A stretch of DNA of 64,000 bases from Sodiomyces alkalinus F11 (GCF_003711515.1 NW_021167082.1:178650-242649), one strand, 5' to 3'; positions 21,507 through 32,895 are shown, counted from the stretch's first letter. Numbers and translations: made by a program. Notes: a model not told the origin generated them from the letters alone.

Positions 21507-23855
21507 CTATAGCTTCGTCTCGCGCCTCTTGCTCCACTGGTGATTCGGCGCCTCGGGCTCGCGGTTCTTCTCCTTGTACAGCAACGACGTCATCTCCTTG
21601 TAGATGAACGTGCTGGCGCCGTTGTAGACGATGCTGTGGTCCGAGTCGGTGTAGGCGTGGAAATTGAGCTTGCTAGGGGAGACGCCGGCGCCGACGAGCA
21701 AGTCCACGAGCGCAGCGGCATGTTGATAGTGCACATTGTCATCACCAAGCCCGTGGGCGATGAAGGCGTGGCCGCGGAGGTTCCTGAAGCCCTCCGGGTC
21801 GGACACGGCCGTCTCGTTGTAACCCTGCGGGTTGAGCTGGGGGGTCTTCATGTAGCGCTCCGTGTACATGGTGTCGTAGAAGCGCCAGTCCGACACGGGC
21901 GCCACGATAAAGGCGAACGCGAAGACGCCCTCCGTGTCGTACTCGACCGTCTTGGCCGAGAGGAACCCGCCGTACGACCAGCCGAAGATGCCGACGTGCT
22001 CCGCGTCGATAAAGTCGTGCTGCGCGCTGAGGTGCCGCGCGGCCCAGATCTGGTCCAGGGGCTCGAGCTGGCCGAGCTGCGACGCCACCAGCGTGCGGAA
22101 GGCGCGGCCCTTGAAGCCGGTGCCGCGGTTGTCGACCGTGTAGGTGATGTACTCGAGCTCCGGGTCCGAGGCGATGTAGGTGCGCCAGTTGACGGCCTGG
22201 AAGCGCTTGTGCACCTCCTGGGCGCCCGGTCCGCCGTAGGGGACGAAGAGGACCGGGTACTTCTTGCTGGGGTCGAAGTTGGCCGGCAGCCGCTGCATCA
22301 CGTTGAACGAGTAGCCGTCGGGGTGCTCCAGCTCAAAGTAGGTGATGTTGGGCAGCCTGCAGTCCGCGAGCTTGTCGACGAGCCCCTGGTTGTCGGTGAT
22401 GGTGCGGACGGGGGTCGTGGTCGAGTCGATGGAGTAGAGCTCCTGGTAGGGGACGTTGGGGCCCTGGTAGGTGAGGATGTAGTAGCTGCCGCCGGCCGAG
22501 AAGGACGCGCTCCAGTAGGCGGGCACGGAGTCGTCGACGAGCGCCTTCTTCTGGCCGCTGGGGTAGGAGACCGAGTAGAGGTGGCGCTCGGTGCTGTGGC
22601 GCTCGGTGGAGAGGTAGTAGACGAGGTGGCGGGCCGTGTCGACGTGCAGGATGCTGGTGACCTCCCACTCGCCGCTGGTCAGGGGGATGGCCTCGCCGCC
22701 CTTGACGGGGAACAGGTAGAGGTGGTTCCAGCCCGACTCGTCGGAGCGGTCCAGGTAGTACGAGTCGCAGGTGCCGTTGATGCGGCCGACGTAGACGATG
22801 GCCTGGTTGTTGTCGAGCCAGCCGTCCGACCCGTCGCGCTCGCGGATGACGGTAGAGGTCAGGCCGTTGATGTCGACGCCGACGCGGACCAGTTTCTCTT
22901 GGTCCTGGACGCGGTTGAAGGCGCGGTAGGCGACGCTCGAATGGTTGCTGGTGAGCCAGACCACTTCACCAATGATCAGATCGTCCGCGGGGAAGGCGTC
23001 GACCTCGAGGGGCGTCGCCTCCTCCGATTCGACCTCGAGGAGGGTGAAGGCGACAGTGGGGTTGGTGGTGCCGACCTTGGGGTAGCGGAGATCGAGCTCG
23101 TAAGGATAGAGGGGGGCGACATCCTGGCCATCCATGTAGTAGGGGATGGTGAAGCTCTCGACGCCCGTCTCGTTGAAGCTGAGGTAGGCCAGGTACTCGC
23201 CGTCGGGGGAGAACCACAGGGTCGAGCGGCCACCGAAGATTTCCTCCTCGTAGACCCAGTCGGGAACGCCGTGGAACATGTCCGGGCCGCCATCGGCGGT
23301 AATTTGGGAAATCTCGTCGCCTTTTTTCAGGTAGAGATTGTTACCGCGCACAAAGGCGATGGCGTCGCCCACGGGAGCCAGCTCGGCGTATTGAATGTCA
23401 CCGACCTGGTCGTCGACGAGCGGGGTGAGCTCGCCAGACGCAACGTCGAGGATGAGGTAGTCGGCGAAGTAGGAGTGACGGTACTGCTTGGTGTCGTTGG
23501 TGGCGAAGAGAACCTTTTGCAAGTCGGGACGGATCCAATACTCGCGGAAACTGGAGGGAAGATCTCCGGACGGTACGAAGACCTCGGTGTCGCCGGAAAC
23601 AATGTCCTCTATTACGAGACCGCTGGACGAATCGAGGTAGATGTAGCTGCCATCGTCGGTGCCGGAGATCCAGCTGACGGAGCGCGAGCGGGCGGCGAAC
23701 TCTCCGGACCGCGTGTCGTTCCATGTGATGAGGCGGTCACCGCCACCGATGGGCTGGTGCGGCGGACGCTCGATCTGAGCCGAAGAAGTCCCGACCAGTG
23801 CGGCAAGGACGACCGCGGCGGCGATACCAGGCGCGGCGCGGAGGAGACGAGCCAT
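21507..23855 (-). CDS. dpp4: Secreted dipeptidyl peptidase IV (S9B serine protease)
   Basis: A single uninterrupted frame of 782 residues. The enzyme cleaves X-Pro and X-Ala dipeptides from the N-termini of peptides. Residues 1-26 form a signal peptide (Arg-rich n-region, hydrophobic AAAVVLAALVG, cleavage likely after SSAQ). The N-terminal beta-propeller includes a segment around VPDWVYEEEIF, which carries the Glu-Glu pair that binds the substrate N-terminus in this family. The alpha/beta-hydrolase domain holds the triad: nucleophile Ser at about residue 627 in GWSYGGF, Asp at about 705 in GLGDDNVH, His at about 740 in DSDHSI. Several N-glycosylation sequons (for example NDT, NET, NGT) fit secretion. 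There is no transmembrane anchor after the signal peptide, so it looks like the extracellular rather than the vacuolar enzyme. Confidence 0.95.
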   Translation of the reverse strand: MARLLRAAPGIAAAVVLAALVGTSSAQIERPPHQPIGGGDRLITWNDTRSGEFAARSRSVSWISGTDDGSYIYLDSSSGLVIEDIVSGDTEVFVPSGDLPSSFREYWIRPDLQKVLFATNDTKQYRHSYFADYLILDVASGELTPLVDDQVGDIQYAELAPVGDAIAFVRGNNLYLKKGDEISQITADGGPDMFHGVPDWVYEEEIFGGRSTLWFSPDGEYLAYLSFNETGVESFTIPYYMDGQDVAPLYPYELDLRYPKVGTTNPTVAFTLLEVESEEATPLEVDAFPADDLIIGEVVWLTSNHSSVAYRAFNRVQDQEKLVRVGVDINGLTSTVIRERDGSDGWLDNNQAIVYVGRINGTCDSYYLDRSDESGWNHLYLFPVKGGEAIPLTSGEWEVTSILHVDTARHLVYYLSTERHSTERHLYSVSYPSGQKKALVDDSVPAYWSASFSAGGSYYILTYQGPNVPYQELYSIDSTTTPVRTITDNQGLVDKLADCRLPNITYFELEHPDGYSFNVMQRLPANFDPSKKYPVLFVPYGGPGAQEVHKRFQAVNWRTYIASDPELEYITYTVDNRGTGFKGRAFRTLVASQLGQLEPLDQIWAARHLSAQHDFIDAEHVGIFGWSYGGFLSAKTVEYDTEGVFAFAFIVAPVSDWRFYDTMYTERYMKTPQLNPQGYNETAVSDPEGFRNLRGHAFIAHGLGDDNVHYQHAAALVDLLVGAGVSPSKLNFHAYTDSDHSIVYNGASTFIYKEMTSLLYKEKNREPEAPNHQWSKRRETKL

Positions 23856-25190
23856 GATGGGCGGCAGTTGAGTGTCTGGAAACTGACGGGGAGTTCGTCT
23901 CGCAATTGGCCGAATCGAAAGGGGGGGACCCTAGTCACACACGCCGGCAGCCTCTCGACCCTTTTCTTTTTTTTTTTTTTTTTTTTTGCTTTCCCCTCTT
24001 CCCTTCCTTCTTGCAATGGATGACGGATGAGACAGACCGCTTATGATACTCATGTGTACTGTGGAAAATCTTTCTTTTTCTTTTTCCTTTTTCGTTTAAA
24101 AAAAAAAGAGCAAAGTGCAAAGTAGAGAGTGCACTGCACGGGAGGGTCAGGATGTTAAGCGGGAAAAGGAGGTCGAGGGGCGAGCCAGGGCAACGACGGC
24201 AAGAGAGGAAGAGGTGAGGGAGGAGCGGGGGGCCAAGGTCTTAAAGTAGGTACTCGAAGAGGGGAGGCGAGTACAACATTGGACCGAGCTCGTCCACCCG
24301 GACAGTTACATTGTGACACCGGCGTCATTGCATGCTCTACGGAAGGAAGGTATAACGTACCTGGCTGGCTAGGGGCTAGGGCTAAGGGCGAGATTTGGGC
24401 AAATCGTTGCAGCGAGACGAAGGGACAATAGGTCCGGGTCCGGGAAGGCTTGACAATCACCTACCCAACTAGGCAGCTAGCTAGCTAAGCTTTTGGGGAG
24501 GGGAACCATTGACGTGAGTCGAGTGGCGTGTCGAGTCGCGTGTGAATGGGATATAATGGCGCAACGGTGCAACGGTGCAACGGTGCAACCATAAACTCGG
24601 GCTGCAGGAACGGGAGCCCCTCTCAAGATGCAAAGAAGAGACAAGGGGCCGACGAGCTTCCTAACTAGGGAACCTCTGCCTTTGGACAGGTGCGGCTCAA
24701 GGACCAGGCGCTCGTCTCGATTTCGATTCCCCAGCGTAAGAACGAATCGACTGAACTCGACTCGACGATACCATTATCCGTACAACGTACACAAACGCAA
24801 AGGACAACTCGGCGGTTCGACTGCAATGTTCACCAAAGTCTCGCCGAGGACGGTAACTGAGCAACTGCCGACGATAGCGCGGATGTATCTGGGGGAGGTT
24901 GGCAACTTGAGCTTGTCGGCCCCACGACAACGACTCTATTGAGTCAAGCGTCGGCAATGGGAACGCCACAAGAAGCCACCGGGGGTAGGGTAGGATGGGT
25001 TCCTGGGCATATTTAGTGGCGGATGAACGAGTCGGATGGTCGAAAAAAATGTAGGGAAATGGAGGAAAAGGCGAGCACGGCGCGGGGGCAAAAGAGGGGA
25101 AAGAGAATGCAGTGGGAAGGACCTGGACATTGGTAGGGTCGTGCCTTACACCGTGAAGGGCTTAGGTAGAGAGGGTACAGGATAGGTTAA
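23856..25190. other. Intergenic region upstream of DPP4
   Basis: Presumed promoter of DPP4, with poly-T/poly-A tracts at about 23968-23987 and 24098-24108 and a short GTGCAACG tandem repeat at about 24559-24588. No supported gene. Confidence 0.5.
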
Positions 25191-26340
25191 GGTACCCGTA
25201 GATACTATGTCGATACTTTCGATACGTACATTTTTATTATTTTATAAAGTAGGGACCTAAGAGCGCGACCTCACGCTTTAATATCAAGACCTTATATCGA
25301 TTTTTTTAGTCGGGCTATAATGTAACTGCTAAACTGTATATATACTATACCTATTATATATATATATATATATATAAAATCGCAGGAAGTATCGTAACTA
25401 ACTTAATCTTAACACTTAATCTTAATACTTAAATCTTAATATTCACTTAAACCCTAACCCTTAAATCTGCCTTTCTAATATTACCGTCTAAGCCGCCTCT
25501 ATTTTATCTAATTTCTTATCTTCTTCCTACTACTAAAATATATCTTCCTTTATAATTCTTACTAATATATCTATTTTACCTCTAAACTAGGCAGAAATAA
25601 CCACTAATTCGTGTTCCTATAAGGATAATATTCTTTTATTATATCCAAGTTATTAAAAACCCGGGCAGCTTACTAAGATATCTATATACTAGCCTTATAT
25701 TATAGGACTATAAGGGCTGTTAAAGGCGGCAGGGCATTACGTAGCTCTTCCGTAGCTACGAGTTCGAATCCAGATAGGAGCCGTTTATTAGTACTATTGT
25801 TCCCTTCGCCCTTCTTCTTTCCTATACATTACCGAGATGATAATCCGGGTAGACACCTGCCGAATCTTCACCACCTATATCACGGTAGCAGGAATTCTGT
25901 AACGGTCCTTACACAGTTACAATTATACACAATTACCTCAATCAATTTTGACCTATTGAGTGACGATTTTGACTGCGCTTTATCTGACACGCTCCCCTTT
26001 TTTGGTGGAGCTCCAACGTTGGTTTGTCCAACGTTCGCCAAGGGCAATTCGCCAATAATTGGCGAGCTTACCGTACCAGGTAGGTTGACTAATGCACCTG
26101 CCGTTCCTGGCCTGTTCCCCGTCATATGGTCTGTTTGACAATAGGATGCAAGGAACGCGGTACGGAACTACCTACGATCCTTTATACTTAAGGCAGTATA
26201 CGTTAATATCTATCTATATTGTTTTCCGAATATAAGCACTTGGGAAGACTGTACGTAGTCGTTTATTATTCTCGCGTATCTTATAGATATATGGATGCTA
26301 GCGACGACTAGTTTGTCTGAATCAGAGGGAAGACCGTGAG
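25190..26340. other. AT-rich island, probably an old RIP-mutated repeat fragment
   Basis: Base composition changes sharply from GC-rich flanks to strongly AT-rich DNA with a (TA)n run near 25358-25376 and stop codons in all frames. The texture matches the large retroelement block at 48-60 kb. I could not identify the parent element. A box-B-like GAGTTCGAATCC occurs near 25760 beside a 7-bp-stem hairpin (25732-25752). Confidence 0.55.
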
Positions 26341-28673
26341 TTTTACGATTTAGTTATGTTATGCATGATATGAGGCAGGCACTTTACGTAAGATAGCTCA
26401 CCAAAGAATGATCCGGTTACCGGGTCCCGACCCCCGAGAACCGCTTCCCCTTACAACGATCTCACCGCCGCAACCCTCCCGAATTCGTTTCCCCAGACTC
26501 TCGAGGCCGGAGAAGAAAAAAAGAAAGGAAAGAAAGAACCAAGGAACCAAGGAAAACAAACTAAACAAAACAACCAAAAAGAACAAGCCGGGTATACGTT
26601 GTGTCTACGGAGTACGGACTACTCCGTAATAACTATTATAAACGCACGGGCTTCCGGCAACCTCCGGGTCCGTCCTCCGCGGAGAATGGTCCAACGTCAT
26701 GCCGGAAACAGATTCACGGGGTTCATAATAAGATTCTGCCCGCAAGATTCCATCTCCCCCCAATATCTTTCTTCCCATTTCACCATCCCTGCTAATTACG
26801 TTGTACGTGTACACTACGGACACATTGTATTATGTACGTTGTATCGCTCCCGTCTCCCGGCTTCTTGCCAATTGGGCCAAGCAATAACGCGGGTAGAAAT
26901 GCATACCAGTCAACCAACAAACCGCCCAACGGACAACACCTCAAGCCACCGCCTGATCATTCCCGCCACCAACGATTCCCTCCATGTCCATTTCCAATTG
27001 ACCTGTCATGTCATCTCTTTGACACACCCCCCTCCCCCCAACGTCCCACACCCCTTCTCTTGGCTTCAATCTCTCTCAGCTCTTGTCTTCATTTCGTCTA
27101 CGGTCTACCCCATCCACCAGCCCCAAGCTCGTTCGATCCGAAGAGCCCAGACGCCGGTCTCCCGGTCTCTTGGACAGGGCCCTTGTCGTCCAAGATTCTC
27201 CGTCGCGAACCGTTCGTTCACTCTTGGTCTTGGTGTTACACAGCAGCCATCGTCGGTCGATCTCGTCTTTGATTGCCTGTCAGTTATGAGAGGTCTCCAG
27301 TTATGATGATATCTGTCTCACACAGTGCATATGCCTGCATAGGCGCATTCTCCGTTTCCTCAAAAGCCTCGACTCTTATCCGTGTCTTGCTCTTGCAGGC
27401 GTCCCGGAGAAAAGAACTCTCTTCCACGAGTTCTCGAGTCTCTTGTTCCTTCCTTTGTTCCCAGAAAGAAGCGCCGAGGGTTATTCATAGTGAACTAATC
27501 ATCCATTCCACCCTCAGTATCAATTTGATATTTTCCGCTTTCGCATCTCTGCAAGTCGTGCATCACCGCGTGCGTGTTCCCCCCCTCGTGGACCATGACG
27601 GCACTCCGGTGCTCCAGGCCCCTGTCCACGGGTCCCGCCCACCCCGGGGAGCGACTGGGAAATTCCCCGGTTCACACCCGTTTGTACTCGGAAACTCTCC
27701 TTACTTACACTTTGCTTCCCTAGGCTGGACCTCTCTCATCCTAACATTTCACAGCCTCGAACTGCTTCAGGGTTGCACATCAAACCCCCCCCCCCACCCC
27801 GTGTGTGTGTCCGTCCTGCAGCCTGCAGCATCATGCAGGAAGCCTGCAACCTGCAACCTGCAACCCCACCCCGCAATCCTGCCTGCCCCCTTGGGTCTCT
27901 GCCCAGACTTGCCCTGCCTTGCTCACCTCTTAAATTACCTACTAGTATACGTATAGCCCTGTTTTCTCAAAATACGATGTCCTTTGGATTTGCGAGGCTG
28001 ACCGTTGCCCCGGGCCGGGGACGGCCCGCTGATTGCCCTGCCCTGTCAAGACTGACTGCTGACGTTGCTCCGTTGGACGCCAGCTTGGACGGTAACTTGG
28101 ACCTAGGCTAGGGTAATCTCGTCTACCTGGGTCGATCCCCTGATGCCCTGCTGCGAGTTTGCGATCTGCACCCCATCGGCTCTCACCCCCCCGGTCATCA
28201 TCGGCCTCCATAACGGAACACACACCTGGACCCCCCAAGACAACGAGGCATCTTGGAACCAACCCGCGCTGGGGCTAACTGGCCTGGCCTGTCATCCAAG
28301 GCAAGGGGGCAACGGGGCTCTCTTTACCTGGCAGATGAGATGAGTCCCGATTCAGCCCTCTAGATTGTGGGCCATTTGTCCGTTATGTAGTTTCAAGCCT
28401 TTTTTATTATTACTATTATTATTATTATTCTTGAGTACGACGTCCCTTTCTTACCCCCCTTGATCCATGATTTCCCCATTCCACTGACAGATTTTACACT
28501 TGAACGTCGGCCAGCCTTGTCGGAGGTATATCTCTCGTGATACTGGTCCATAGAGTGACAGTCAGGCCTCCTATCCGTGTCCATTGCAAGACTTAATTAG
28601 ACGCTCCCAGTAGTTGGAGCTTTTTTACTTTGCGCCCTATTCTTCGACGGATCATTACTTGTTTCGTGTCACC
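26341..28673. other. Intergenic, pyrimidine-rich, no supported gene
   Basis: Several overlapping open frames exist on the plus strand (26.6-28.0 kb) but they have low-complexity Pro/Ser/Thr/His composition, no recognisable domain, and are broken by each other. The C/T-rich texture is typical of long fungal 5' regulatory regions and leaders. A small unrecognised gene cannot be excluded. Confidence 0.45.
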
Positions 28674-29990
28674 ATGGTTTGGACTTTAACATCCATCACG
28701 GGCTCCATCACGGGCTCCATCACATCCTCCATCACATCCTCCATCTTCTTACCCGGCCGCCATTTCTTCAAGGCCACCACCGCACCCAAGTCCATCATCC
28801 AACCCGATGACTCCGAATTCGATGCCTACACACGACAGCTCACCCCCCTCGACGACTTCCTGGCCTCACTGCGCCACGACGGCCTCCATCCGGCCTTTGA
28901 CGTGGTCGAATTCTCCCACCTGACAGAACACTCCCGGCTACCAGGCAAGAACCACGCCCGCGTCGTCAGTGTGACTCCGCGGGGCACCTGTACCTCGCCC
29001 TGCCCCCGCGCCTCGTGCTCCCGGCGGCACGTCTTCAAGGGCTTCGACTTCGACGCCTTCCTGCACCACGGGCCGAACTTCCACGAACACCAAAAGCGCA
29101 CCATGCTGCACGAGATCCGCACCCTGGCCGCCCTGCCGCCGCACCCCAACATCATGCCGTGCCCGACCCACCTGGTGGTCGTCCACGGGGACACAGACAA
29201 CAGGACCGGCACCGGGGCCCCGCCGCGCGTGTGCGGGTTCCTGCAGCCCGTGATGAGGGGGGAGACGCTCGACGACCAGATCACAAAGGCGGGGGACAGG
29301 CGGATCCCGCTGGCGCGCAAGGCGAGGTGGTGTCGCGACATGGCGGCCGCCGTGCTGCATACGCACCGGGTGGCGGGGACGTACCACATGGATGTCAAGC
29401 CGGGGAACATGCTCGTTGACGATGCGGATGGGATACGGCTGATTGACTGGGAGCAGAGCGGCGTGTCTATGTTTACGCATGCGAAGGAGGTGACGATTGA
29501 CCAGGAGGCGCGGGAGGAGGAGGAAGAAGAGGAAGAGGAGGAAGAAGAAGAAGAAGAAAAAATGAAAGAGAAAGAGGACGGGGCGGAGGAGAGGAGAAGG
29601 AACAAACGAGGCAGAATCGTGTACATTCCCCGGACCGGCCCCAAGAGGTGCGACCTCCCGTGGGGATACCCGGACTGGAACGTCTTCCCGGAATGGAAGC
29701 GCACCTGCCCCCGGGCGGCGGAGCTGGCCGAGGTGTTCAGCCTGGGGCGCGTCATGTGGATGCTGATGGAACAAGTGGAACAGTCGCCGTCCCCGACGGT
29801 GTGGACGGATCGGTCCAACGACGTGCCGGAGAAGTGGAAGGCTATAGCGAACCGCAGTCTAGAGGTGGACCCGAATCGTCGGCCCGAGTTGGACGAGTTG
29901 GTCGACTTTTGGGAGCGGGAGGTGGCGGCGTTGACGGCCCGTGACGACGTAGTGGTGGCGGTGGGATGTGGTGGGATGCCGACTTTGTAA
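28674..29990 (+). CDS. Atypical protein-kinase-like protein with a poly-Glu insert
   Basis: A frame of 438 residues from the ATG at 28674 (context TCACCATGG). The N-terminus has a tandem ITGS/ITSS repeat. A kinase fold follows: the catalytic-loop equivalent is YHMDVKPGNMLVD at about residue 237, with Asp, Lys and Asn in the usual spacing (DxKxxN) but His-Met in place of the HR of HRD. The Mg-binding DFG position reads DWE (LIDWEQSG, about residue 255). The activation-segment region holds 15 consecutive Glu residues (about 281-295) and a basic stretch, followed by the C-lobe (PWGYPDWNVFPEWK, EVFSLGRVMWML). A glycine-rich loop is not obvious. It resembles the fungal-expanded kinase-like families often found in accessory gene sets. 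Activity is uncertain: catalytic Asp, Lys and Asn are present, DFG is altered. Tail-to-tail with the next gene. Confidence 0.8.
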   Translation: MVWTLTSITGSITGSITSSITSSIFLPGRHFFKATTAPKSIIQPDDSEFDAYTRQLTPLDDFLASLRHDGLHPAFDVVEFSHLTEHSRLPGKNHARVVSVTPRGTCTSPCPRASCSRRHVFKGFDFDAFLHHGPNFHEHQKRTMLHEIRTLAALPPHPNIMPCPTHLVVVHGDTDNRTGTGAPPRVCGFLQPVMRGETLDDQITKAGDRRIPLARKARWCRDMAAAVLHTHRVAGTYHMDVKPGNMLVDDADGIRLIDWEQSGVSMFTHAKEVTIDQEAREEEEEEEEEEEEEEEKMKEKEDGAEERRRNKRGRIVYIPRTGPKRCDLPWGYPDWNVFPEWKRTCPRAAELAEVFSLGRVMWMLMEQVEQSPSPTVWTDRSNDVPEKWKAIANRSLEVDPNRRPELDELVDFWEREVAALTARDDVVVAVGCGGMPTL

Positions 29991-30259
29991 TGCCTATGCG
30001 CCTTGAAATTTCGTAACATGAGAGCAAGCTGGAGAAATGTAGGTTTATTTGTGCATGTCAGAACAGACTGGAAGAGAAGAGAGGAGAGCAGCACGACAGC
30101 CTACCAATGTACGTCAACATCAGATCTTCCACCGATGATGCGCCCCAATGCCAGAAAGCAGTCCACCAGATGACCAACCCACAGAAGGAAAGGCTTTGAC
30201 AAAACAAGAAGAAGAAAAGAAAAACAACCCTCCCGCTCCACGCAGAATCGATCGTTCCA

Positions 30260-30988
30260 TCAAACACGCAACCCCCCAAAAGCCCGATCAAGCTCAGCCC
30301 CCTGATCAACCCCCTGACCAACCCCCCGATCAGCCCCCATCTCACTGGGCCCCTGCCCCGGGCGACGCGGCGACGCCGCCGCACTCTCCTCCCCCGCCAC
30401 CTCGGCGGGACCAGACGGGCCGCCCCGTCGTTCGGGCTCCAACAAGCGCGCATCGCTATCCAGCCACCCGGGCGCGACGCGTCTCTTCTCGGCGAGTTCG
30501 CGGTCGCGGATGCGGTCCTCGAAGTCGCGCAGCTCGCGCTCGGCGTCGGCCTGCATGCGGGCGATGTGGGATTTCAGGGCGCGGCACGAGGCGATGATGT
30601 CGTCTGGGTGGGCGGCGTGGCCGGAGCTGGAGACGACGTATTTCGGCTTGGGCGGCGTGGAGGATACTGCTGGGACGCCGTCGGAAGGGGGGTTGGGGGT
30701 CGGAGGGGCGGCCATTGCTGTTGCGGCGGCAGTTGCGGCGGCAGGGGTGGTCGTGGTGGTTGTGGTGGTTGAGGAGGGGGCGGTGAGGATCGAGGGGGGG
30801 AGGGAGGAGGGCATCGGTTTGTAGTTGTAGGAGAGGGTGGGGGCGCTGGGGAGGGAGACGAAGGGGGAGACGGTGAGGGGGACTTGTTCGAGGAGTCGGG
30901 AGCCTGTGAGTTGGCGATTATTTGTCAGTTTGTTGCGCGGTTCGGTTGGGAATAGGGGCGCAAGGAAGAACGTACGGTGATAGTCCAT
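30260..30988 (-). CDS. Conserved fungal protein with C-terminal coiled coil (218 aa)
   Basis: Exon 1 (30976-30988) encodes only MDYH plus one base; a 72-bp intron (donor GTACGT, acceptor CTCACAG) leads to exon 2 (30260-30903). The join restores SRLLEQVPLTVSPF directly after the start, which reads like a conserved N-terminus. The middle is Thr/Ala/Pro-rich (a run of Thr then Ala repeats). Residues about 115-165 form a charged helix with heptad character (CRALKSHIARMQADAERELRD) followed by the motif APGWLDSDARLLEPER. The C-terminus is Gly/Asp-rich with GVGQGVDQG. I do not recognise a named family. It is head-to-head with the ICln-like gene, 563 bp apart. Confidence 0.75.
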   Translation of the reverse strand: MDYHRTFFLAPLFPTEPRNKLTNNRQLTGSRLLEQVPLTVSPFVSLPSAPTLSYNYKPMPSSLPPSILTAPSSTTTTTTTTPAAATAAATAMAAPPTPNPPSDGVPAVSSTPPKPKYVVSSSGHAAHPDDIIASCRALKSHIARMQADAERELRDFEDRIRDRELAEKRRVAPGWLDSDARLLEPERRGGPSGPAEVAGEESAAASPRRPGQGPSEMGADRGVGQGVDQGAELDRAFGGLRV

Positions 30989-31551
30989 GATGCAATGGTC
31001 AGTGACAGAACGGAGGTGAGATGACGAGTGTAAGTAATGGCGAAGCCATGTAAATTGAGGGTTGATTCTTCTGTCGAAGCATAAAACACCTTGGAGTGGC
31101 TGATCTGTAGCTCTGTTGCTGTTGCTCTGTTGCTCTAGAGGCGAGACGGAAGACTCGCAGCGTGATTGTCGGCGTGTGTTGAATGACGTGACAAAGTGAC
31201 GATCCATAGGTACCTTAAAATTACATAAGGTGCTTTTTACCTTACCTAAGGTAGGTATAAGGAGTACTCGGTCGAAGTCGCGTGATCGGAGGTAACGGAG
31301 TTATGGTGGGGCAACCCGAGCCAATCGATCTGATGACATAATCAATTGACAGCTCATCTCCCCTGCAAGCTTCAAACCTCGAGGCGTTGCTTTGCTTTTG
31401 CTTCTTCACCCCAAGTCAACATCGAGCAACAAGACTTGGACGCCCAACTCCACGATTCTCACCTCAACCACCCAATCGAACCATCCCCCTCCAACTGCCA
31501 ACCATTACGTCCTTCAGAAACCCCCTTCGGGCCCTCTCGGCCGTCATCAAC
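30989..31551. promoter_or_regulatory. Bidirectional intergenic region with TACCTTA repeats
   Basis: Divergent genes start on both sides. At 31209-31258 lie several copies of the TACCTTA/TAAGGTA motif also seen near 5834 and 15820. No direct promoter element can be defined. Confidence 0.4.
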
Positions 31552-32575
31552 ATGCTCCCCATCACCATCCGCTCCCCGCCGTCCCTCGACGACTTTACGC
31601 CCCTCGAAGAATACGAATCCCGCACTCCCGAGTCCTTCTTCGACGGCAAACCCGTGCTCCACCGTCATCTGACCTCTGTGAAGGCGTGGATTCCCAAGGC
31701 CCATGCGCAATCCCTTCCCATCTTCACCGTCAATCCGTCCAGCCTCACCCCCGCCTCAGCCCCGGCCGGCGCCTCCCTGCAAGATGATGCGGCCGAGGAA
31801 ATGGTAGAGCAGACCGTCGACATTTTTGTCCATTCCAAGTGCGTCAACCTTGCCGTTTGGCTTTCCGCGAGTATAACTGGAACTAACGAACACTTCGTCT
31901 CCCCCCCCCCTCCTCAGAAACCTCACAATCTTCAACCCTTCCGCAGCTGTGGGAGTAGAGATCCCGTACCCCGCCATCTCCATCCACGCCATCAAGTCAG
32001 CCGGCACCCTCGCCTCAGGATCTCCCTTGCAAGCAATCTGGATGCAGCTCGCCCTGGTCGACAACGGCGGCAGCGACGAAGACGAGACGTCCATAGACCT
32101 CACCGTCCTCCCACCGGTAGACGCAGACGCAGACGCAGACGCAGTCCAGGCCCTATACGACGCCATCTCGGCCTGTTCCGACCTGCACCCCGACCCGGTC
32201 GACGACGAAGAGGACGAAGACGACGACGACGACGACGACGACAGGATCATATTCGACGGCGACCACGAACCCATGGAAGGCTTCACGGGCGTGCTGCGCG
32301 GGAACGCCACGGGGGGTCTCCCGCCTCCGTTTCCTGGCAGTTCGGGCTGGATCACCGCGGAGAACCTGCATGAGTACTTCGACTCCGAGGGGAACTGGGT
32401 TGGCGATGGAAATGACAGGGACAGGGACGGGCAGGGGGAAGGTGTTGGCGGGGAGCTGGGCGAGGGTGCTGGGAGAGTTCGGGGACGCGATGAGGCGAAT
32501 GGTGCGGATGACGATGGGCAAGGTGTGGATTCCGAGAATAAGCGGCCCAGGGTGGATGATGGGGCACCGTCATGA
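31552..32575 (+). CDS. ICln/Lot5-type protein (snRNP assembly chaperone homologue)
   Basis: Two exons, 31552-31838 and 31918-32575, encode 314 residues. The split PH-like domain of pICln is seen as GKPVLHRH near residue 30, FVHSK|NLTIFNP across the intron and GVEIPYPAISIHAIK. An acidic region follows (DDEEDEDDDDDDDD at about residues 193-208), as is typical for pICln. The C-terminus is Gly/Asp-rich. Metazoan pICln holds Sm proteins during spliceosomal snRNP assembly; the yeast relative is Lot5. An SmD3 gene lies 5 kb away, which may be coincidence. The 79-bp intron has donor GTGCGT, branch ACTAAC and a C-run polypyrimidine tract before CAG. The start is the first in-frame ATG. Confidence 0.85.
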
Positions 32576-32895
32576 GGTGTCTACATCTCCGTGTTCTTGG
32601 CTGGTTCGATTGTGTCCGGAGATGGTGATATGATCATCTTTGGCAAGGATTCGGACAACCGTCTAGGTAGGTACGCACAAACTTGGGGACTTTGGCCTTC
32701 TGATTAAACTTGCACTGCTTGGAAGAAAAGACAAAAGAAAGAAGAAAAAAGAAAAAGAAAAAAAAAAAAGCCCGGGAGTGACCGACTGAATAGCTGACTT
32801 TGAACAGGTAGTAGTAGCAGAATCACCATACCCCGAATTACAAACGAAAACGAAACGGAGACTCGCAGCTCTCAGTGCCACCCCCTTGGAGACCA
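32576..32895. other. Short convergent 3' intergenic region
   Basis: Lies between two convergent genes and contains an A/G-rich tract (32720-32770). No other feature seen. Confidence 0.4.

Noticed and set aside
21540..24023. 827-codon open frame on the plus strand
   Set aside because: Exact antisense shadow of the DPP4 gene, caused by GC-rich codon usage.
25440..25460. Telomere-like CCCTAACCCTTAAA
   Set aside because: Only two imperfect units in AT-rich DNA; no array.
25718..25786. tRNA-like sequence with GAGTTCGAATCC
   Set aside because: The T-stem does not pair around the TTCGAAT loop and the acceptor ends match only in part; at most a mutated tRNA-derived repeat.
26599..27956. Long open frames as a possible gene
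   Set aside because: Low-complexity composition, mutual overlap and no domain or convincing splice model; more like pyrimidine-rich regulatory DNA.
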